Assembly (NCBI GenBank): GCA_900757495.1
Contig: CAAENX010000008.1
Span: forward strand, 1 to 64,000
DNA: 64,000 bases
Source of the DNA: an uncultured Collinsella sp.
GTDB taxonomy: Bacteria; Actinomycetota; Coriobacteriia; Coriobacteriales; Coriobacteriaceae
Reading direction: 5' to 3'
The notes below the pieces were generated by a model. It was not told the DNA's origin and did no database searches. It was given only the letters and a program-made list of their open reading frames with translations. Numbering within the stretch: position 1 is the stretch's first letter; each line of letters starts with the position of its first letter. Made by a program: the position numbers and the translations under genes. Positions 25,449-33,149 of this stretch are shown piece after piece.

Positions 25449-27254
25449 ATGAGGTTTACTCATCCTGTCAACACGCTCAAAAAGCTCGGCTGCGGCCTTG
25501 CGTTTGGAGCAGCGGCCATCATGGCCATGCCGACTTCGGCGCTCGCCTGCACCCAGATCTACATGGGCAGCAAGCTTACGGCAGACGGCAACACGTACTA
25601 CGGCCGCGCAGAGGACTTTAGCCCGCGCTATATCAAGCACTTTGGCATTGAGCCTGCGCACAAGGACGGCAGCGAGTATAGCTCGCTCGAATCCGGCTTT
25701 GAGTACAAGTCCAAGGGCGCGACCTACCGCTACACCTTCGTTCGCGACAACCCCTCGCAGTGGGAAGATCGCTACGACGCATATTCCGAGGCTGGCATCA
25801 ACGAGAAGGGCGTTTCCTGCTCTGCCACGCTGAGCACCTCCTACAACGAGAAGGCTGAGGAGGCCGACCCCATTACCGAGGAGACCGGCATCGGTGAGTA
25901 CAATTACGCCAGCGTCATCCTGGGCGAGAGCGCCACGGCCCGCGAGGGCGTCGAGCTCCTCGGTAGCCTGGTCGACGAGCAGGGCATCTGCACCAACGAC
26001 CAGGTCATCATCGCCGACAACAACGAGACCTGGCTGTTCGCCGGACTTTCTGGCCATCAGTGGATTGCCATGAAGCTCACCGACGACATCGCCTCGGTCA
26101 ACCCCAACATCGGCAACCTTAACTACAAGGTCAACCTCGACGACACCGAGAACTGCCTCCACTCCAAGGACATTCAGACCATGCCCGAAGAAAAGGGCTT
26201 TGCCAAGTACTTCGAGGACGGCCAGTTCGACGTTGCCCAGACCTACGGTGAGGAAATTAGCGATAAGGCCATGCATTCTTGGTCTCGCTATATCCAGGGC
26301 CGCGATTATTTCATGGCTCCGCTTGCCGAGGGCACCGACTACGAGATCGTTAAGGACGAGCGCGAAGATGCTCGTGCCACGACCGGCGCCCTGGTCCACG
26401 AGATGCAGCCGCTGTTCTTCCAGCCCGGCAAGTCCGACTGGAACACCTTTGAGATGATCCGCAGCTTTGCCACTCGTGGCGAGAATGTCGCCGGCCTCAA
26501 CGCCAACACCGACGGTGCCTATGCCATCGGCTCCAACCGCAACACCGAGATCCACACCTTCCAGATCCGTCAGGGCATGGACCCCGAGATCGCGACCATC
26601 CAGTGGGAGATGCTCTCCAACGCCGAGTTCTCCGTCGCTATTCCCTTCTACTCCGCACTGCTCACCGAGGTCAGCCCCTACTTCAGCGATCAGGATGTCT
26701 CCTTCGATCACTGTGAAGAGGAAGACGTCGTGAACAACGAGGAGCCCAAGAACTCCATCAATTACGTCCTCATGGACATCAACACGCTCGCCGAGGAGAA
26801 CCGCGACAACTGCGCCACCGGCGTCCGCGCCTATCTCGACGCCCTGCAGAAGGAGCTCATCGAGCAGAACCTGACCGTCGACGAGGCCATGCAGGCTGCC
26901 GAGGGCACCGAGGCCCGCACCGCCCTGGCCAACAAGGCTGGCAAGGCCGCGACCAAGAACACCTACGTCAAGTGCAAGGCCATGCTCGAGGAGATGCGCG
27001 ATTACCTCAAGAAGGGCGACTTCTCCGAGGAGTTCGTCCCGAGTGACTACGACGCCGACAACGACTGCCTGGTCGAGTCCATCACCTACGCCGACGAGGC
27101 CCTCTCCGATGAGGACGTTGCCGAGCCCGAGGTTAAGGAGGAAGAGGCAACCGAGGAGAAGTCCGAGGGCAACAACATGGCCGCCATGGCTGTTGGTGCC
27201 GTCGTCGTCATCGGTGTCTGCGGCTTCGTGCTCTATCGTCGCAAGAAGGCCTAA
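25449..27254 (+). CDS. Secreted, membrane-anchored C69 family dipeptidase
   Basis: 601 residues. A signal peptide (VNTLKKLGCGLAFGAAAIMA ... ALA) is followed directly by CTQIYMGSKLTADG; the Cys is the Ntn-hydrolase nucleophile exposed by processing. GNTYYGRAEDF and FVRDNP are family signatures of peptidase C69 (PepD-like). A Glu-rich linker and C-terminal membrane helix (MAAMAVGAVVVIGVCGFVLY then RRKKA) anchor it to the cell surface; there is no LPxTG motif. The ATG at 25449 follows GGGAGGG. Likely role: dipeptide release outside the cell for uptake. Confidence 0.9.
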   Translation: MRFTHPVNTLKKLGCGLAFGAAAIMAMPTSALACTQIYMGSKLTADGNTYYGRAEDFSPRYIKHFGIEPAHKDGSEYSSLESGFEYKSKGATYRYTFVRDNPSQWEDRYDAYSEAGINEKGVSCSATLSTSYNEKAEEADPITEETGIGEYNYASVILGESATAREGVELLGSLVDEQGICTNDQVIIADNNETWLFAGLSGHQWIAMKLTDDIASVNPNIGNLNYKVNLDDTENCLHSKDIQTMPEEKGFAKYFEDGQFDVAQTYGEEISDKAMHSWSRYIQGRDYFMAPLAEGTDYEIVKDEREDARATTGALVHEMQPLFFQPGKSDWNTFEMIRSFATRGENVAGLNANTDGAYAIGSNRNTEIHTFQIRQGMDPEIATIQWEMLSNAEFSVAIPFYSALLTEVSPYFSDQDVSFDHCEEEDVVNNEEPKNSINYVLMDINTLAEENRDNCATGVRAYLDALQKELIEQNLTVDEAMQAAEGTEARTALANKAGKAATKNTYVKCKAMLEEMRDYLKKGDFSEEFVPSDYDADNDCLVESITYADEALSDEDVAEPEVKEEEATEEKSEGNNMAAMAVGAVVVIGVCGFVLYRRKKA

Positions 27255-27273
27255 GACCCTGAAGCCCTAAGGC

Positions 27274-27305
27274 GCGGGCGGGATGGCGCAGGTCGCCCCG
27301 CCCGC
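27274..27305 (+). terminator. Terminator-like hairpin after C69 peptidase
   Basis: GCGGGCGGG pairs with CCCGCCCGC around a 14-nt loop, 20 nt past the stop. A second AT-rich hairpin (GAAATCTTTT/AAAAGATTTC) follows at 27341-27363. Confidence 0.6.
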
Positions 27306-27360
27306 TCAGCCCGCCCCTTCGACCGGCGAGAAACACCGCTGAAATCTTTTCAAAAAAGAT

Positions 27361-27389
27361 TTCCTGCAAACACTTTGCTGTGTTATAGT
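27361..27389 (+). promoter_or_regulatory. Candidate promoter of the trp leader and ECF operon
   Basis: TATAGT at 27384-27389 is a good -10 box; 17 nt upstream is TTCCTG, a poor -35. It is correctly placed to transcribe the leader peptide beginning at 27448. Confidence 0.45.
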
Positions 27390-27447
27390 GCAGCGCAACA
27401 GCAATAAGGTGCGACCGCGCCATGGCATCACGAAAGGAGCCACCGAC

Positions 27448-27516
27448 ATGAAGAACACGATGAAGTCCCTCAACAACTGGTGGTGGCGTGATGCGAATAC
27501 GATCGGTCGACAGTGA
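27448..27516 (+). CDS. Tryptophan-rich leader peptide (22 residues, WWW)
   Basis: Encodes 22 residues: MKNTMKSLNNWWWRDANTIG then RQ. GAAAGGAG lies about 9 nt upstream of the ATG. Three consecutive Trp codons (27478-27486) in so short a peptide, an intrinsic terminator about 40 nt after its stop, and a tryptophan transporter gene downstream are the classic layout of transcription attenuation. The segment just after the Trp codons can form alternative pairings (see the following entries). Confidence 0.85.
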   Translation: MKNTMKSLNNWWWRDANTIGRQ

Positions 27517-27615
27517 GTCCCTCACGCCTGTTTTTGCGCTCTAGGTGATTGGAAGGCCTCCGGTTTCGACCGGGGGCCTTTTTCCATCTCGAGCCCGATC
27601 GCATTCGCATCACGC
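27486..27615 (+). repeat. 21-nt inverted repeat enclosing the attenuator
   Basis: 27486-27506 (starting at the last base of the third Trp codon) is complementary to 27595-27615 at 20 of 21 positions. In RNA this would make a long outer helix enclosing the terminator hairpin. It would be blocked by a ribosome paused on the Trp codons. Confidence 0.8.
27504..27583 (+). promoter_or_regulatory. Trp attenuator: intrinsic terminator and candidate antiterminator
   Basis: The terminator has a perfect 12-bp stem (27553-27564 with 27569-27580, one G-U), a TTCG tetraloop and a T-run. CGGTCGA at 27504-27510, inside the leader peptide gene, can pair with TCGACCG at 27566-27572, in the loop and 3' arm of the terminator. 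A ribosome paused at the Trp codons would leave the former free, and a ribosome at the stop codon would cover it. This predicts readthrough when charged tRNA-Trp is scarce. The competing helix is short, so the exact antiterminator is uncertain. Confidence 0.75.
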
Positions 27616-27662
27616 GCCTCCGCTTTCTTCTCCTGCACTTCCCCTCCGAAAGGATTTTCACC

Positions 27663-28235
27663 ATGTCTCAGAACACCACCACCGCCCAGCCCCGCACCGT
27701 CCAGACCGCCGACCGCGGCAAACTCGACGTCCGCGCCCTCGTCTTGCTCGCCATCCTGCTTGCCGCCGGCTTCATTCTCAACTTCACCGTCGGCAAGGCC
27801 ATCTCCGGCATCTCGGGCGGCATGATCAGCCCCGAGTTCATCATCTCGGCTTTCTGCCTCACCATCTTGGTCGTTCGCCCCAACATTGGTCAGGCGCTCG
27901 TTATCGGCCTGATTTCGGCCGCCGTGATCCAGATCACCACCACCTCGCCGTTCGTCGATTTTGCAGCCGAGGGCATCGCCGCCATGCTCATGGCCGTCAT
28001 TGTCAACGCTGCTGCCAAGGACGGCCAGGTTAAGCCCGCCGTCGCCATCGTCGCAACCTTCGTGACCACCTTTGTCTCGGGCGCCATCTTCATGGTCATC
28101 AAGATGGCCATGCTCGGCGTGGTGAGCGAGCTCGCCGCAGCCATGTTGCCCGTCGTCGCCATGACCGCCGTGTTTAACGCCATTCTGGTCGGCGCCCTCT
28201 ACCTGCCCATCCAGAAGGCCCTTAGGCTCAACTAA
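27663..28235 (+). CDS. trpP: Tryptophan transporter, TrpP-like ECF substrate-binding (S) component
   Basis: 190 residues with five to six membrane helices: VRALVLLAILLAAGFILNF, GMISPEFIISAFCLTILVV, QALVIGLISAAVIQITTTSP, and others. This pattern is that of small membrane S components such as TrpP. The Trp leader peptide upstream and the ECF ATPase and EcfT genes downstream together indicate uptake of tryptophan energised by a dedicated ECF module. ATG preceded by AAAGGA. Confidence 0.75.
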   Translation: MSQNTTTAQPRTVQTADRGKLDVRALVLLAILLAAGFILNFTVGKAISGISGGMISPEFIISAFCLTILVVRPNIGQALVIGLISAAVIQITTTSPFVDFAAEGIAAMLMAVIVNAAAKDGQVKPAVAIVATFVTTFVSGAIFMVIKMAMLGVVSELAAAMLPVVAMTAVFNAILVGALYLPIQKALRLN

Positions 28236-28241
28236 CCCGCT

Positions 28242-28342
28242 CGGCTTTACGAGCCACCCCATCTTGGCGTTCATTCGTCGCTCGCGTACCCAAGTACGCT
28301 TCGCTCCTCTTTCGCGCCAACCTGGGGCCCCTCGTAAAGCCG
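28242..28342. repeat. Compound palindrome F2a in the trpP-ecfA spacer
   Basis: Outer arms CGGCTTTACGAG (28242-28253) and CTCGTAAAGCCG (28331-28342) are perfectly complementary. Inside, CCCCA/TGGGG and TTGGCG/CGCCAA form further helices; the core then has GTTCA-NN-CGTCG, an inner hairpin (GCGTACCCAAGTACGC) and CTCCTCTTTC. The two boxes recur unchanged in the copies at 43161-43258 and 52857-52956, while the helices differ in sequence. The only copy in a tandem-gene spacer. Confidence 0.88.
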
Positions 28343-28385
28343 TCTCCGTGCTCCACCACCAAAGACTGTCCCAGACAACTAGCTC

Positions 28386-28429
28386 TTGGGGACGTTCTTA
28401 AACGACTAGTCATGTAAGAACGTCCCCAA
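28386..28429. repeat. Perfect 15-bp inverted repeat, REP-like hairpin
   Basis: TTGGGGACGTTCTTA pairs with TAAGAACGTCCCCAA around a 14-nt loop containing ACTAGT. It ends 19 nt before the ecfA start, and is preceded by a related AAAGACTGTCCC fragment (about 28360). It resembles the GGGAC-ended palindromes elsewhere in the window. Confidence 0.75.
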
Positions 28430-28447
28430 TGACTCTGAAAGGTATCC

Positions 28448-30199
28448 ATGGAAACGATCATCAACGTCGACGATGTCTCGTTCTCCTATGGCACGCAGAC
28501 CGAGCAGGCACTTAAGCATATCTCGCTCGGCGTGAACAAAGGAGATTTTATCGGCATTATCGGTCCTTCGGGCGCCGGCAAGTCTACACTTGCCGCCTGT
28601 CTGTCGGGAGCCGTACCCCACCATTACACCGGCACGTTCTTTGGCTCCGTCACTGTCGACGGCAACGACACCTGTGAAGTTACGCTCACCGATGTGTCGC
28701 AGATCGTCGGCAGCGTGCTGCAGGACATCGACACGCAGATGGTCGCCTCGGTCGTCGAGGACGAGATGCTTTTTGGCCTGGAGAACTTTGGCGTTCCCCA
28801 CGACCAGATCGAGCAACGTGTGAGCGAGACGCTCGAGACCGTCGGCATCAGCGACCTGCGCGACCGCGAGATCGCCACGCTTTCGGGCGGCCAAAAGCAA
28901 AAGGTTGCCATCGCCGCCATCCTCGCCATGCGTCCGCGCGTGCTCGTGCTCGACGAACCCACCGCGGCGCTCGACCCCGCCAGCTCCACGCTGGTCTTCG
29001 AGACCCTGCGTGAGGCCAACCGCGCACTCGGCATCACCATCGTCGTCGTTGAGCAAAAAGTCGCCCTGCTTTCGGAGTATTGCAACCGCGTGCTCGTGCT
29101 CAATCATGGCGAAATCGCGCTACAGGGCGAGCCGCACGAGGTCTTCGCACACGCCGATGAGCTCCGCGCCATCGGCGTCGATTGCCCGCGTGTCACGCGC
29201 ATTTTCAACAGCCTCGAGGTCGATGGCCTGGCCAGCGGCACTCCCTGTTTGGATGTTGATGAGGCCGAGCGCCTGATTTCGGGCATCGTCGACCCCGCAC
29301 ACGCAAGCAGCGACATTCAGGCACCCGCCGGCTCACCGCACGCACCGTCGTTGCGCCCGCACGCCAAGGACGCCGAGCCCGTGCTCACCTTCGACCATGT
29401 TGAGTTTGCCTATCCCAATGGCGGCGCCGCCGTCCACGACCTCAACCTGACCCTCTATCCCGGCGAGCTCGTGGGCATCGTCGGCCAAAACGGCGCCGGC
29501 AAGACCACGCTCACCAAGCTGCTCACAGGCCTGCTTAAGCCCGCCTCGGGCAGCGTGCGTGTCACGGGACTGGATACCGCAGCCGTTCCCACAAGCCGCA
29601 TCGCCCGCGAAGTCGCAACCCTCTTCCAAAACCCCGACCGCCAGATCTGCAAGGACACTGTGCTCGACGAGGTCGCCTTTGGCCTGGAGCTTGCCGGCAT
29701 CGACCGTGCCGAGGCGCTGCGTCGCGCCCAGCTCGTCATCGACCGCTTTGGCTTGCCGGCCGACGAGGCGCCCTTCTCGCTCTCGCGCGGTCAGCGCCAG
29801 ATGGTGGCACTCGCCTCCGTCGTGGTCGTAGAGCCCAAAATCGTGGTACTCGACGAGCCCACGAGCGGCCTTGACTACCGTGAGTGCATGACCGTCATGG
29901 AAACCGTGCGCACCATGGCCGAGCGCGGCTGCGCCGTCATCATGGTCTGCCACGACATGGAAGTCGTATCCGACTTTGCCGAGCACATCGTGGTGATGGC
30001 CGACGGCCGCATCCTCGAGCGCGGCCGCACGCACGAGCTGTTCTCGAACTGCGAGCTCATGCAGCAAGCCTACGTTGAGCCACCTCAGGTCATAGAGCTT
30101 TCTCGTCGTCTGGCATCCTCCGTCTCTCCCGCCTTTGCACAGGTGAGCGAGGTCACCGATATCGTTCGCATTACCGAGGAGATGGTCCACCGTGGTTAA
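28448..30199 (+). CDS. ECF transporter ATPase, two domains fused
   Basis: 583 residues containing two complete ABC ATPases. Domain 1 (about 1-250): Walker A GPSGAGKSTL (Lys45), signature LSGGQKQKV, Walker B VLVLDEPTAALD. Domain 2 (about 310-560): Walker A GQNGAGKTTL, signature SRGQRQMV, Walker B IVVLDEPTSGLD. In most ECF systems EcfA1 and EcfA2 are separate subunits; here both sites are on one chain, joined by an Ala/Pro/His-rich linker. It overlaps ecfT by 8 nt. Confidence 0.93.
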   Translation: METIINVDDVSFSYGTQTEQALKHISLGVNKGDFIGIIGPSGAGKSTLAACLSGAVPHHYTGTFFGSVTVDGNDTCEVTLTDVSQIVGSVLQDIDTQMVASVVEDEMLFGLENFGVPHDQIEQRVSETLETVGISDLRDREIATLSGGQKQKVAIAAILAMRPRVLVLDEPTAALDPASSTLVFETLREANRALGITIVVVEQKVALLSEYCNRVLVLNHGEIALQGEPHEVFAHADELRAIGVDCPRVTRIFNSLEVDGLASGTPCLDVDEAERLISGIVDPAHASSDIQAPAGSPHAPSLRPHAKDAEPVLTFDHVEFAYPNGGAAVHDLNLTLYPGELVGIVGQNGAGKTTLTKLLTGLLKPASGSVRVTGLDTAAVPTSRIAREVATLFQNPDRQICKDTVLDEVAFGLELAGIDRAEALRRAQLVIDRFGLPADEAPFSLSRGQRQMVALASVVVVEPKIVVLDEPTSGLDYRECMTVMETVRTMAERGCAVIMVCHDMEVVSDFAEHIVVMADGRILERGRTHELFSNCELMQQAYVEPPQVIELSRRLASSVSPAFAQVSEVTDIVRITEEMVHRG

Positions 30200-30938
30200 C
30201 GTCATCGACTATATGCCGGGCGATACACTGCTGCACCGCTTGAACCCGGTCGTCAAACTGGGCCTTGCCGCCGCCATCATCATCGGCATCTTCCTGTCCG
30301 ATACCTACGTGGCGCTGTTGGGCTTTTTGGCGCTCACCCTTGCACTGGGCGCCTACGCCGGCGTCGTCGACCGTCTGCTCTCACTACTCAAGCTGCTGAT
30401 TCCGCTCGCGCTTATCATGCTGGTGCTTCAGCTGGCCTTTATGCGCGACGGCAACGTGGTGTGGGGCTTTATCACCGACACGGGCCTCATTACCGGATCG
30501 AAGGCCTGCCTACGCCTGTTGGGCGTGGCGCTGCCGCTCATCCTCATGCTTATGGTGACCAAGCTCAACGACCTCGCCAACGCCTGCGTCGAGGTGCTGC
30601 ACGTGCCATATCGCTATGCCTTCACCTTTACCACGGCGCTGCGCTTTGTGCCGGTATTTGGCCAGGAAATGAACGCCATCATGGAGGCGCAGACTGCACG
30701 CGGCGTCGAATACGACACTAAGAATCCCGTCAAGAAACTCAAACTCATGCTGCCGCTGTGCGTGCCACTGCTTATTTCGAGTGTGGGCAAGACCGATGCC
30801 ACCGCACTTGCTGCCGAGCAGCGCGGCTTCTACCTGCGCACGCGTGCGAGTTCGTATAAGCGCTACCCCATCAAAAGCCTGGATATCGCCGTACTTATCG
30901 TCAGTATCGCCCTTATCTCCATCGGCTTCCTGTTCTAG
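30192..30938 (+). CDS. ecfT: ECF transporter transmembrane coupling protein (EcfT)
   Basis: 248 residues, GTG start overlapping the ecfA stop. It starts VNVIDYMPGDTLLHRLNPVV, then has several N-terminal helices. The coupling helices contain ARGVEYD (first Ala-Arg-Gly motif) and AEQRGFY (second), which bind the ATPase grooves. Together with the fused ATPase and TrpP-like S component it forms a dedicated transporter. Confidence 0.93.
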   Translation: MVNVIDYMPGDTLLHRLNPVVKLGLAAAIIIGIFLSDTYVALLGFLALTLALGAYAGVVDRLLSLLKLLIPLALIMLVLQLAFMRDGNVVWGFITDTGLITGSKACLRLLGVALPLILMLMVTKLNDLANACVEVLHVPYRYAFTFTTALRFVPVFGQEMNAIMEAQTARGVEYDTKNPVKKLKLMLPLCVPLLISSVGKTDATALAAEQRGFYLRTRASSYKRYPIKSLDIAVLIVSIALISIGFLF

Positions 30939-30966
30939 CAATCGCTGGCAGCAACCGGCAAATGCA

Positions 30967-31002
30967 AAAGGCCTCGGCTCGCACCAAACGAGCCGAGGCC
31001 TT
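30967..31002. terminator. Terminator after ecfT
   Basis: AAGGCCTCGGCTCG/CGAGCCGAGGCCTT, 14-bp perfect stem, with A-run before and T-rich sequence after; could serve both strands. Confidence 0.85.
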
Positions 31003-31021
31003 ACTGTTTTCCCAGATAAAA

Positions 31022-31053
31022 CCTACCAAAATAAACCTGTCCCTTTTTGGCAG
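31022..31053. repeat. REP-like hairpin with AAACCTGTCCC loop
   Basis: CCTACCAAAA pairs with TTTTGGCAGG (one mismatch) around a loop reading TAAACCTGTCCCT. The GGGACAGGTTTATTTTGG-type sequence is reminiscent of REP elements mobilised by RAYT transposases in other bacteria. It lies next to the racemase stop. Confidence 0.6.
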
Positions 31054-31061
31054 GCGGAGAA

Positions 31062-31808
31062 CTAGAGGCGGTAGGGGACGCCGCTGCGGATGATGGACTC
31101 GCGCACCAGGACATCCATCGCATCGAGGGTGATCTCGGGCATCTCGCGATACTTCTGCAACACCGAAAGCTCCGTGCAGGCCAGGATGACGCGGTCGCAG
31201 CCGCTACGGGCGAACTCCCACATCACGCGGTCGAACTTATCCATATCGGGCTCGCGCCCGGCCTTCACATCATCGTAGATGAGCGACATCACGTCGGCCT
31301 GACGCTTCTCACTGGGATAGACGACCTCAACGCCCGCTGCCTCGCACTCGCGGCCATAGACGCCGGCGCCCACGGTACCGTCGGTGCCCATGATGCCGAT
31401 CTTGCGCACCGGCTCGGCCGGCATGCTCAGGTTTGGATCGAACTCGCACTCCCCCATCACCGCGCCGGCCAGAGCATAGCGCACCGACTCGCGCGGCATG
31501 TGGATAATCGGCACCTTCGTAAACGACTGGATCTGGTCGTAGAAGTAGTGTGACGTGTTGCAGGGAATCGCTATGTGCGCGCAGCCCAGCGACTCGAGTG
31601 CCTGGGCACACTCCTTCATGGTCGCCAGCAGCTCGGTATGCTCACCGGTCTTGATGGCCAGCGTGCGGTCGGGCATGGTCGACTTGGAAAGCACCACCAT
31701 GTCGATATGCTCCTGGTCGCACGTAGCCGCCGTATGGCGTACTACCTGGTCGTAGTAATACGACGTGGCCTCGGCGCCCATGCCGCCGATAACTCCCAGC
31801 TTTTCCAT
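31062..31808 (-). CDS. Aspartate/glutamate racemase family protein
   Basis: 248 residues: KLGVIGGMGAEATSYYYDQV at the start. The two catalytic cysteines lie in IPCNTSHYFY and LACTELSVLQ, as expected for two-base, cofactor-independent racemases. The family interconverts L- and D-aspartate or glutamate. ATG at 31808, after a weak ribosome binding site. It lies just downstream of an ATP-grasp ligase gene on the same strand; the pair suggests production of a D-amino acid for the peptidoglycan cross-bridge. Confidence 0.88.
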   Translation of the reverse strand: MEKLGVIGGMGAEATSYYYDQVVRHTAATCDQEHIDMVVLSKSTMPDRTLAIKTGEHTELLATMKECAQALESLGCAHIAIPCNTSHYFYDQIQSFTKVPIIHMPRESVRYALAGAVMGECEFDPNLSMPAEPVRKIGIMGTDGTVGAGVYGRECEAAGVEVVYPSEKRQADVMSLIYDDVKAGREPDMDKFDRVMWEFARSGCDRVILACTELSVLQKYREMPEITLDAMDVLVRESIIRSGVPYRL

Positions 31809-31892
31809 CGCCGCCTCCTTGGTGACGCCCACGCAATTGCGCGTATCATACCCGCGCCCGCCCAATACATACCGGACGGGCGCCACGCTCGT

Positions 31893-33149
31893 CTACTTGT
31901 AATACGTCTTGAACAGCTTATAGTGACGCAGCTTGGTGTGCCACATGCGCAACCAGCGGTTAAAGACAAAGTCTCCCTTCATAAACGAGGGATCGGCGCC
32001 CTTGCCCTCCTTGGCAAGACGATGTACCTTCGCGCGCAGCTCGGGAGCCTTGACGTACTTGTCGACGACGCCCATGGGAACGACCATCCACAGCGCCTCG
32101 TCCTGCGCCGTCACAAACTCCGGCTCAAACGGGCGATTGAACACATACTCGTCCACCACGTACTTGGCAACGTTAAAGCCGCTGTTGGTTACGTAGTAGT
32201 TGCTGCGGCCCTGACGGGTGTTGAAGTCAAAGAACTTAAACGAGCCATCGCGCTCGTCATACTTGACGTCAAAGTTGGAATAACCCACAAAGTGAAGGTC
32301 CTCGAGCAGCTTGCGCACGCCACTCATAAGCTCATCATTGGGCTCGGTGATGATGCAGGCGTGATTACCGACGCCATGGGGCTGATGCTCCTCGAGCAGC
32401 ACGTGACCCAAGCACATCATGCGAACCTTGCCGTTGCGATCGGAATAGCTGGTAAGCACACGCATGTACTCGTCGTTGCCGGGCACGCGATCCTGCAAAA
32501 TCAGGTCATCGGTGTAGCCACCGGCATAGGAATCGCGGATAACCTGCTCCAGCTCGGCGCGGTCGGCAATCTCATAAGCCTTCTTCTGACCCTCGAACTC
32601 ATGCTGCCACCACATGATGCCGTCGGAAGGCTTCAGGATCATCGGGTAGGGGAAGTCAATCTGGTCGAGCACCTCGGCAGGCGCCTCTCCTTGCGCGTTG
32701 AGCATCTGCGCAGTAAAGGTAAACGTATGCGGATAGGGCACACCGTGCTTCTCGCACAGCTCGTAGAAGATCTCCTTCTTCTGGCACTGCTCAAGCATGC
32801 TATAGGGCGCGTAAGGCGCAACGATGTTATCCGCCAGCTCGTTGGCATCCTTGGCCTGAGCCACCAGGGCAACATAGTTATCGCCGCAGCCCATCAGGAC
32901 AATCGTCTTGTCGGCATGTGCCCGAGCGATACCGTTGACGGTCTTAAGCATCACGGGCATAGTGTCGATATCCACGTTAGGCGTGTAGTCGATAATCTGG
33001 CTGCGATACGCAGGGCCCGTCTGATACTTGCCAAAGACCAGGCTCTTGACCTGATACTCCTCGTAGAAGGCGCGCGCCACCGAATACGCGTTGATGTCGC
33101 CGCCGAGCAGCACGGGAATAAACTCGCGCTCTGTAAACTGCAATGCCAT
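31893..33149 (-). CDS. ATP-grasp carboxylate-amine ligase, candidate D-aspartate ligase
   Basis: 418 residues with an ATP-grasp layout: N-terminal Rossmann-like part (FIPVLLGGDINAYSVARAFY), the ATP-binding FPYPMILKPSDGIMWW and a C-terminal metal-binding region (FFDFNTRQGRSNYYVTNSG). Architecture and the neighbouring racemase resemble the D-aspartate ligase system of Enterococcus faecium, which attaches D-Asp to the side chain of the peptidoglycan stem peptide. The amino-acid specificity is not established from sequence. Transcribed with the racemase. Confidence 0.78.
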   Translation of the reverse strand: MALQFTEREFIPVLLGGDINAYSVARAFYEEYQVKSLVFGKYQTGPAYRSQIIDYTPNVDIDTMPVMLKTVNGIARAHADKTIVLMGCGDNYVALVAQAKDANELADNIVAPYAPYSMLEQCQKKEIFYELCEKHGVPYPHTFTFTAQMLNAQGEAPAEVLDQIDFPYPMILKPSDGIMWWQHEFEGQKKAYEIADRAELEQVIRDSYAGGYTDDLILQDRVPGNDEYMRVLTSYSDRNGKVRMMCLGHVLLEEHQPHGVGNHACIITEPNDELMSGVRKLLEDLHFVGYSNFDVKYDERDGSFKFFDFNTRQGRSNYYVTNSGFNVAKYVVDEYVFNRPFEPEFVTAQDEALWMVVPMGVVDKYVKAPELRAKVHRLAKEGKGADPSFMKGDFVFNRWLRMWHTKLRHYKLFKTYYK

